Of a stretch of DNA of 9,444 bases, positions 1-5,008 are shown in pieces. Where the stretch lies: the NCBI GenBank assembly GCA_025965495.1, contig JAOPWW010000077.1:1-9444 (forward strand), given 5' to 3'. Position numbers and translations under genes: made by a program. How positions within the stretch are numbered: the first letter of the stretch is position 1; each line of letters begins with the position of its first letter. The notes beneath the pieces were generated by a model. It was not told where the DNA came from. It searched no databases and saw nothing but the letters and a program-made list of their open reading frames with translations. The DNA is from Frankiales bacterium (GTDB lineage Bacteria > Actinomycetota > Actinomycetes > Mycobacteriales > SCTD01).

Positions 1-258
1 CGCAAGAGCCTGTTCGTCAACCCGGGCTTCACCACGCACCTCAAGGACCTGTCCAAGGCCGAGAGCCGCGGCCTGCTCGACGTCTTCTTCGCCCACCTCA
101 CCAAGCCCGAGCACGTCGTGCGCCACCGCTGGGCGCTCGGCGACGTGGCGATGTGGGACAACCGCAGCACCGCCCACTACGCGAACCGCGACTACGGCGA
201 CGCCCGCCGCGTCATGCAGCGGATCACCCTGCGCGGCGACGCGCCCGTCGGCCCCTGA
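1..258 (+). CDS. tauD: TauD-like 2-oxoglutarate-dependent taurine/sulfonate dioxygenase (3' end only)
   Basis: The last 85 residues of a TauD/TfdA-family Fe(II)/2-oxoglutarate dioxygenase; the 5' part lies outside the window. The family hydroxylates taurine or related substrates so that sulfite is released as a sulfur source in the cytoplasm. Visible family features are the LFVNPGFTTHL stretch (fragment residues 4-14), HLTKPEHVVRHRW (32-44) and the motif WDNRSTAHYA (52-61). Within these, His59 corresponds to the distal iron-binding His (His255 of E. coli TauD), Arg70 to the 2-oxoglutarate-binding Arg266 and Arg74 to the sulfonate-contacting Arg270. The HxD half of the iron site is not in the window. 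The downstream neighbour is a complete TauABC-like importer on the same strand, which favours a sulfonate substrate. TfdA-like or alkylsulfatase-like relatives share this fold, so taurine itself is inferred. The TGA stop is at 256-258. Confidence 0.9.
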   Translation, partial: RKSLFVNPGFTTHLKDLSKAESRGLLDVFFAHLTKPEHVVRHRWALGDVAMWDNRSTAHYANRDYGDARRVMQRITLRGDAPVGP

Positions 259-285
259 CCGACCCCCACCTCCGCGCTGCCGACG

Positions 286-368
286 CCGGCGCGCCCTGAC
301 CCGGCGCGCCCTGACCGGCACACCTGCGTCCTGACCCACCTGGCCGCGCGGTCTCCCGCGCGGTCTCC
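286..368 (+). repeat. Two short tandem duplications in the tauD-tauA gap, one forming a GC hairpin
   Basis: The 136-nt gap between tauD and tauA holds two adjacent perfect two-copy tandem repeats. The 15-mer CCGGCGCGCCCTGAC occupies 286-300 and 301-315. The 12-mer CGCGCGGTCTCC occupies 345-356 and 357-368. Each 15-mer contains the palindrome GGCGCGCC (288-295, 303-310), so the two copies can pair as an 8-bp all-GC stem with a 7-nt loop. There is no T-tract. The hairpin could attenuate transcription between tauD and tauA or protect an mRNA end; that role is inference. I see no convincing promoter hexamers in this gap. Confidence 0.6.
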
Positions 369-394
369 TCCCCCTGCCCAGATGGAGCTCCTCC

Positions 395-1462
395 GTGCGC
401 ACGCCCCTGCTCGTCCGTCCCACCGCCGCCCTGGCCCTCGCCGGCGCCCTCGCCCTGTCCGCGTGCGGCTCCTCCGACAGCCAGACGGCCACGACGTCGG
501 GCTCCGACACCCTCTCGGTCGGCGTCGGCTACTTCCAGAGCGCGACCACCGGCCCGGAGGTCGTCGTCGCCGGCAACGACGACCTGTCCTCCAAGGTCGA
601 CGGGACGCTGAAGCTCACCCCCATCGACTCCGGCGTCGCCGGCCTGGCCGAGCTGCGCGGCGGGGCGTTCCCCTTCGTCTCCGGCGTCGGCAACCCGCCC
701 GTCGTCGGCGCGATCGCCAACGACACGAAGCTCAAGGTGGTCTTCGCGGAGTACTTCGACGCCGCCCAGCTCGTCGTCCCGCCGTCGGTGAAGACCGACG
801 CCGACCTCGTGGGCAAGAGCATCGGCGCGCTGCAGGGCTCCAGCGAGGACTTCGAGATCCGCGGCTGGCTCAGCACCAAGGGCCTGACCGGCAAGACGAA
901 GGTCGTCGGCTTCCCGAGCGAGGCCGCGATCGCCGCCGCCTACAAGTCCGGGCGCATCGACGCCGGCTACGTCGAGATCGCCCAGGCCCTCGACCTGGAG
1001 AAGACCAAGGGCGCGCGCCAGGTCGTGACCGCGCAGCAGATCGCCGAGCTGGGCTTCCCCTCGCTGAACGTCCTCGCCGTCACCGACGACTTCGCGGCCG
1101 AGCACCGCGCCGTCGTCCAGCAGGTGGTCTGCCAGGTCTTGAAGGCCCAGACCAGGGTGGCCGGCGCGAAGGGCGACACCTACATCACGAACGCCGGCAA
1201 GCTCGTCGGCGCGACCCCCGAGCAGGCCATCCCGGCGACCAAGGTCCTGCCGTTCGTGCCGGCCGACCAGCAGCTGTCCTGGTTCAAGGACTCCCCGACC
1301 GGCGACCTCACGACCGGCCGCATCGCCAAGGCCTACGCGCTCACCGCGCAGTTCCTCAAGGACCAGGGCCGCGTCCCGACCGTCCCGACCAGTGCGCAGA
1401 TCGCTGCGCACCTCGACAGCAGCTACGTCGAGCAGGCCCTGAAGGACGGGTGCGGCGCATGA
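395..1462 (+). CDS. tauA: Sulfonate/taurine ABC transporter substrate-binding lipoprotein (TauA-like)
   Basis: A 355-residue lipoprotein that would bind the transported ligand outside the membrane and deliver it to the permease. The N-terminus is a lipoprotein signal with a hydrophobic core at 11-22 and lipobox LSAC at 21-24, so Cys24 is the lipidated residue; a Ser/Thr/Gly-rich linker follows. The mature part has the TauA/SsuA/ThiY fold order: a beta strand TLSVGVGYF (39-47), the hinge-region GNPPVVGAI (99-107), DLVGKSIG (137-144) and AAYKSGRIDAGYVE (181-194). The GTG start at 395 is chosen because GGAG (384-387) sits 7 nt upstream and the reading begins directly with the signal peptide. The ATPase gene overlaps the stop by 4 nt (ATGA at 1459-1462). 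Where E. coli TauA has a WSPAL segment this protein reads YVEIAQAL, so ligand specificity may differ. A sulfonate-type ligand is inferred from the adjacent tauD. Confidence 0.88.
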   Translation: MRTPLLVRPTAALALAGALALSACGSSDSQTATTSGSDTLSVGVGYFQSATTGPEVVVAGNDDLSSKVDGTLKLTPIDSGVAGLAELRGGAFPFVSGVGNPPVVGAIANDTKLKVVFAEYFDAAQLVVPPSVKTDADLVGKSIGALQGSSEDFEIRGWLSTKGLTGKTKVVGFPSEAAIAAAYKSGRIDAGYVEIAQALDLEKTKGARQVVTAQQIAELGFPSLNVLAVTDDFAAEHRAVVQQVVCQVLKAQTRVAGAKGDTYITNAGKLVGATPEQAIPATKVLPFVPADQQLSWFKDSPTGDLTTGRIAKAYALTAQFLKDQGRVPTVPTSAQIAAHLDSSYVEQALKDGCGA

Positions 1463-2241
1463 CGGTCACGACCGCGCCCGCGGTGCAGGTCCAGGGCGTG
1501 CGCAGGCAGTTCGCCGGGTCCCGCCGCAGCGGCGGCCGGGTCGCGCTCGACGGCTTCGACCTCACCGTCGCCGAGGGCGAGTTCCTGTGCCTGCTGGGCC
1601 CGTCGGGCTGCGGCAAGTCGACCCTGCTGGACCTGCTGGCCGGGTTCAGCGAGCCCGACGGCGGTGCGGTCCTGGTCGGCGGCGAGCCCGTCTCCGGTCC
1701 CGGCCCGGACCGCGGCGTGCTGTTCCAGACGCCGATGCTGTTCCCCTGGCTGACGGCGCTCGACAACGTCCTCTACGGGCCCCGGGCCCGCGGCGCGCTG
1801 GACGACGAGACCCGTGAGCGGGCGCGCGAGCTCCTGCACACCGTCGGCCTCGGCGACGCCGTCGACGCCTACCCGCACGAGCTGTCAGGCGGCATGCGCC
1901 ACCGGGTCGCCTTCGCCCGGGTGCTCGTGAACCGGCCGCGGCTGCTGCTCATGGACGAGCCGTTCGGCGCCCTCGACGCCATCACCCGGGTCGCCCTGCA
2001 GCGCTTCCTGCTCGAGCTGTGGCAGCGCGACCGCACGACCATCGTGTTCGTCACGCACGACGTCGAGGAGGCGGTCCTGCTCGGCGACCGGGTCTGCGTC
2101 ATGTCCGGCAGTCCCGGCCGCACCCGCGCGGTGATCGACGTCGACCTGCCCCGTCCCCGGAGCATCGACGACACCGAGACCCTGCCGTTCGTGCAGCTCA
2201 AGCGCCGCGTGCGCCAGGCCCTGGAGAAGGAGCACGCGTGA
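1459..2241 (+). CDS. tauB: ABC transporter ATP-binding protein (TauB/SsuB-like)
   Basis: A 260-residue cytoplasmic ATPase subunit that powers the importer. All nucleotide-binding motifs are intact: Walker A GPSGCGKST (47-55), Q-loop Gln90 in LFQTPMLFPWLTALDNV (a segment typical of the nitrate/sulfonate/taurine subfamily), signature LSGGM (142-146), Walker B LLLMDE (162-167) with D-loop GALD (170-173), and switch His200 in VTHD. The ATG at 1459 overlaps the stop of the binding-protein gene in ATGA, which implies translational coupling. The frame stays open upstream to 382, but that stretch is the +1 shadow of tauA and lacks ABC similarity. The downstream permease starts within its stop codon. 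The substrate is inferred from the neighbours; nitrate/bicarbonate or pyrimidine-precursor importers share this ATPase family. Confidence 0.93.
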   Translation: MTVTTAPAVQVQGVRRQFAGSRRSGGRVALDGFDLTVAEGEFLCLLGPSGCGKSTLLDLLAGFSEPDGGAVLVGGEPVSGPGPDRGVLFQTPMLFPWLTALDNVLYGPRARGALDDETRERARELLHTVGLGDAVDAYPHELSGGMRHRVAFARVLVNRPRLLLMDEPFGALDAITRVALQRFLLELWQRDRTTIVFVTHDVEEAVLLGDRVCVMSGSPGRTRAVIDVDLPRPRSIDDTETLPFVQLKRRVRQALEKEHA

Positions 2242-3092
2242 GCGTCGACCAGCGCGTCGAGCCCCTGGTGTCGAGCCTCCCGCTCGAGCCGGCCGCCGTC
2301 GTCCGGACGGTGCGCCGCCGCAGCCGGGACTGGTCCCGCGTCGGCTACGGCCTGCTCGGGCTGCTGCTCGCGGCCCTGCTCTGGGAGGTCGTCAGCCTGG
2401 TCAAGGACGACCCGGTGATCCTGCCGTCCGTGCAGGCGACCCTGAGGACCGCCTACGACACGCTGACCCAGCCGTACCCGGCGGTGCAGGGCAGGACCCT
2501 GCTCGGGCACGCCCTGGTCAGCGGCCTGCGGATCGTGGCGGGCTGGGGCGCCGGCGTCGTCGTCGGCGTCGCCCTCGGCGGGGCGATGGCGTCGGTGAAG
2601 CCGCTCCGGCACGTCCTTGACCCGCTCATCGAGCTGACCCGGCCCCTGCCGCCGCTCGCCTTCATCCCGCTGTTCATCGTCTGGTTCGGGATCGGCGAGA
2701 CGTCGAAGTTCCTGCTCATCGTCGTCGGCGTGACCCCGATCATGGTGATCGCGACGGTGTCGGCGCTCGACGCCGTCCCCGCGGAGCTCGTGAAGGCCGG
2801 CCGGAGCCTCGGCGCCTCGCCGCTGCACGCCCTGGTCACGGTCCGGCTGCGGGCCGCGCTGCCGGGGATCGTCACGGGGATGCGGCTGGCCATGGGCGGC
2901 GCCTGGACGAGCATCGTCGCGGTGGAGCTCATCGCCGCCTCGAGCGGTCTCGGCTACCTCATCAACAACGCCGGGGTGAACCTGCAGACGTCGCTCGTGC
3001 TCAGCGGCATCCTCGCCATCTCGGTCCTCGGGCTGCTCCTCGACGGGCTGCTGCGGCTGCTCCAGCGTGCGACCGACCCCGCCTCGCGCTGA
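2238..3092 (+). CDS. tauC: ABC transporter permease (TauC/SsuC-like)
   Basis: A 284-residue inner-membrane permease that would form the homodimeric channel of the importer. Predicted membrane segments by hydrophobicity are near 36-55, 97-117, 138-151, 157-176, 219-234 and 255-273, the usual six for this family. The cytoplasmic EAA-type coupling loop lies around 183-211 (AELVKAGRSLGASPLHAL, then the P-G-I end), where it contacts the ATPase. The GTG at 2238 is preferred because AAGGAG (2227-2232) lies 5 nt upstream and GTGA overlaps the ATPase stop. The frame is open further upstream to 2019, but only as a shadow of the ATPase gene. Residues 1-35 are a basic, unstructured cytoplasmic tail slightly longer than in E. 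coli TauC. A strong hairpin follows the stop codon. Confidence 0.92.
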   Translation: MSVDQRVEPLVSSLPLEPAAVVRTVRRRSRDWSRVGYGLLGLLLAALLWEVVSLVKDDPVILPSVQATLRTAYDTLTQPYPAVQGRTLLGHALVSGLRIVAGWGAGVVVGVALGGAMASVKPLRHVLDPLIELTRPLPPLAFIPLFIVWFGIGETSKFLLIVVGVTPIMVIATVSALDAVPAELVKAGRSLGASPLHALVTVRLRAALPGIVTGMRLAMGGAWTSIVAVELIAASSGLGYLINNAGVNLQTSLVLSGILAISVLGLLLDGLLRLLQRATDPASR

Positions 3093-3130
3093 CTCCGTCA
3101 CCGGTCCGCAGGACCGCCCCCGCCCGACCA

Positions 3131-3158
3131 CGGCCCGCCTGCCCCCGCAGGCGGGCCG
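3131..3158 (+). terminator. Putative transcription terminator of the tau operon
   Basis: A perfect 12-bp inverted repeat, CGGCCCGCCTGC (3131-3142) and GCAGGCGGGCCG (3147-3158), with a CCCC loop, starts 38 nt after the permease stop codon. No U-tract follows, which is common for actinobacterial terminators. It separates the tau genes from the protease unit. Termination is inferred from structure and position only. Confidence 0.7.
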
Positions 3159-3259
3159 CCGTGCTGCGTGCACCACTCCCGCGGTCAGCAGGAACGGGAC
3201 CTGCGGCGTCGAAGACGGGGGCGTGAGTGGCTGTGCAGCGGGTAGCCCCGGCCGGATAT

Positions 3260-3299
3260 CGTGACTGACCGGTCGCTCAGCGTGACTCGACCCGGTCCG
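3260..3299 (+). promoter_or_regulatory. Candidate operator: palindrome plus direct repeat upstream of the protease gene
   Basis: Positions 3262-3279 read TGACTGACCGGTCGCTCA, an imperfect 18-bp palindrome built around the perfect 8-mer GACCGGTC (3267-3274), with outer TGA/TCA arms. A related copy, CGTGACTCGACCCGGTCCG, begins at 3281, exactly 21 bp (two helical turns) after CGTGACTGACCGGTCG at 3260. Short GC-centred palindromes of this type are typical of TetR-family operators in actinobacteria, but no regulator gene is in the window. The site ends 17 bp before the protease GTG. The rest of the 224-nt gap (3093-3316) holds the hairpin at 3131-3158; no -35/-10 pair is convincing (TATCGT at 3257-3262 is a weak -10 candidate). 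Confidence 0.4.
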
Positions 3300-3316
3300 A
3301 CCTCGAAGGGGTCTGC

Positions 3317-5005
3317 GTGAAGCTCGTCCTGGGAGCCCTCCTGCTCGGCGCCACCACGCTCGCGGCCGCTGTCCCGGCGGGCGCCGCTGCGCCCACGCCG
3401 GGCCCGCAGCAGCGCGTCGTCGTGCAGTCCACCGGCGACCGGGCCGACGCCGTCCGCGCGGTGCGTGCCGCAGGCGGCCGGGTCACCCACGACCTGCCGA
3501 TCGTCGACGGCGTCAGCGCCACCGTCCCCGCCGCCGCCCGTCACCGGGTCGCGACGGCGCCCGGTGTCCTCGCGGTCACGGACGACCTCGCCGTCGGCAC
3601 GGCGGGCGCCGCGGACCAGGGCGGGCGCACCGTGCCCGCGGCGGTGCTGAGCGAGACCGGCGCCGACGTCCTGCAGCGCTACGGCGTCGACGGGCGGGGC
3701 AGCACGGTCGCCCTGGTCGACACCGGGATCAGCCCGGTGGCGGACCTGCGCGGCCGCGTCCTGCCGGTCGCCGACCCCGACGACGCCTCCGCCCCCGACG
3801 TCGCCTGCGTGAACTTCTCCGGCGAGCCGACCTGCGACGACGGCTACGGCCACGGCACCTTCGTCGCCGGCCTCATCGCCGGGGACGGCGCCGCCAGCGG
3901 CGGCACCTACCGCGGCACGGCCCCGGGCGCGGACCTGGTCAGCGTCAAGATCGCCGACCGCACCGGCGCCTCGGACGTCACCAAGGTGCTGGCGGCGATC
4001 CAGTGGGTGGTGTCGTTCCGCGAGCGCTACGGGATCGACGTCCTCAACCTCTCGCTCGGGACCGACAGCGACACCGACCCGTCGGTCGACCCGCTGAACC
4101 GCGCGGTGCAGCGCGCCACCGCCGCGGGGATCGTCGTCGTCGTCGCGGCGGGCAACGCCGGGACCGGCCCCGGGGGGACCGGCACGGTCTTCAAGCCCGG
4201 CGACGACCCGTCCGTCCTCACCGTCGGCGCGGTCGACGACCTGCAGACCGCGACCACCGGGGACGACCGGGTCCCGGCCTTCACCAGCCGCGGGCCGACG
4301 GCGCAGGGCCTGGCCAAGCCCGACCTCGCCGCCCCGGGTGCGCACCTGGTCTCGCTGCGCGTGCCCGGCTCGTACGTCGAGGAGCAGGCGAAGGGGGCCG
4401 GCGTCGTCGACGCCTCCTACCGGCGCGGCAGCGGCAGCTCGTTCGCCACCGGCGTCGTCAGCGGCCTGGTCGCCGCGGTCCACCAGGTCCACCCCGACTG
4501 GACGCCGGCCCGGGTCAAGGCGGCCCTCGCCGCGACCGCCGACCCGGCGCGGCTCGGGGAGCCGGCCGCGGTCGGGGCCGGGATCGCGTACGCCCCGGCG
4601 GCCGTCTTCAGCAGCGCGCAGGGCGTCCCGACGGCGGTCGCGGGCGGCCAGCTGGGCGTGGTCGAGGCCGCGCGCGGGAGCGTCCACGTGGTCCGGGACG
4701 ACTGCGGCTCGCTGCAGCGCACCCTGGACCGCCGCTGCACCGACGGGATCACCGGCGAGACCACCTCGCAGGGCAGGACCCTGCCGCAGCGGTTCGACCC
4801 CTCGGTGCTGTCGCAGCCCTGGACCCCGGAGACCTGGTACTCGAGCCCGTGGTCCGGCAACTCCTGGCTCGGGAACTCCTGGCTCGGCAACAGCTGGCTC
4901 GGCAACTCCTGGCTGGGCAACAGCTGGCTCGGCGACGACACCGGGTCCGACAGCAGCTACGGCACGCCGCGCTCGGGGTCGGCCTTCTACGGCACCGCGG
5001 AGTAG
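3317..5005 (+). CDS. Secreted S8 (subtilisin-like) serine protease with C-terminal NSWLG repeats
   Basis: A 562-residue secreted endopeptidase. A Sec signal peptide covers about 1-25 (hydrophobic core 3-18, AGAAA cleavage region). Residues 32-93 look like an inhibitor-I9-type propeptide. The S8 domain runs about 125-430 with Asp135 (VDTGIS), His179 (GYGHGTFVAG), oxyanion Asn280 (VVVAAGN) and Ser375 (SGSSFATG, Phe where Met is usual), so it should be active. Cys164/Cys173 and Cys463/Cys474 are plausible disulfides. The tail (432-562) is not subtilase: a linker with Trp-rich PWTPETWYSSPW is followed by five NSWLG units (515-539) and a Ser/Gly/Tyr-rich end. There is no LPXTG, lipobox or C-terminal membrane helix. 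The GTG start is supported by GAAGGGG 5 nt upstream and by the signal peptide. The gene for a membrane sensor-phosphatase starts 3 nt after the stop. Its substrate is unknown; Trp-rich repeat tails occur in other actinobacterial S8 proteases. Confidence 0.92.
   Translation: MKLVLGALLLGATTLAAAVPAGAAAPTPGPQQRVVVQSTGDRADAVRAVRAAGGRVTHDLPIVDGVSATVPAAARHRVATAPGVLAVTDDLAVGTAGAADQGGRTVPAAVLSETGADVLQRYGVDGRGSTVALVDTGISPVADLRGRVLPVADPDDASAPDVACVNFSGEPTCDDGYGHGTFVAGLIAGDGAASGGTYRGTAPGADLVSVKIADRTGASDVTKVLAAIQWVVSFRERYGIDVLNLSLGTDSDTDPSVDPLNRAVQRATAAGIVVVVAAGNAGTGPGGTGTVFKPGDDPSVLTVGAVDDLQTATTGDDRVPAFTSRGPTAQGLAKPDLAAPGAHLVSLRVPGSYVEEQAKGAGVVDASYRRGSGSSFATGVVSGLVAAVHQVHPDWTPARVKAALAATADPARLGEPAAVGAGIAYAPAAVFSSAQGVPTAVAGGQLGVVEAARGSVHVVRDDCGSLQRTLDRRCTDGITGETTSQGRTLPQRFDPSVLSQPWTPETWYSSPWSGNSWLGNSWLGNSWLGNSWLGNSWLGDDTGSDSSYGTPRSGSAFYGTAE
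4856..4930 (+). repeat. Five tandem 15-bp repeats encoding NSWLG
   Basis: Five contiguous 15-bp units (4856, 4871, 4886, 4901, 4916) each encode a glycine codon followed by Asn-Ser-Trp-Leu. The peptide repeat is perfect while the DNA varies only at synonymous sites: Ser is TCC in units 1, 2 and 4 and AGC in units 3 and 5, one Gly is GGG and one Leu is CTG. The period-5 protein repeat recalls pentapeptide-repeat folds or an aromatic adhesive strand, but neither is established. The array ends in a diverged GGCGAC unit. Confidence 0.9.
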
Positions 5006-5008
5006 GAG

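Noticed and set aside
382..1458. ATG at 382 that would extend the ATPase frame upstream by 359 codons
   Set aside because: The extension is the shifted reading of the tauA gene and shows only Arg/Pro-rich sequence; the ATPase has its own ATG at 1459 in an ATGA overlap.
3067..3264. A 65-codon + strand frame across the tau terminator
   Set aside because: It overlaps the permease end and the perfect terminator hairpin, has no ribosome site and no recognisable sequence.
4856..4930. Short regular repeat considered as a CRISPR array
   Set aside because: Units are contiguous 15-mers without spacers and encode a perfect peptide repeat in the protease frame.
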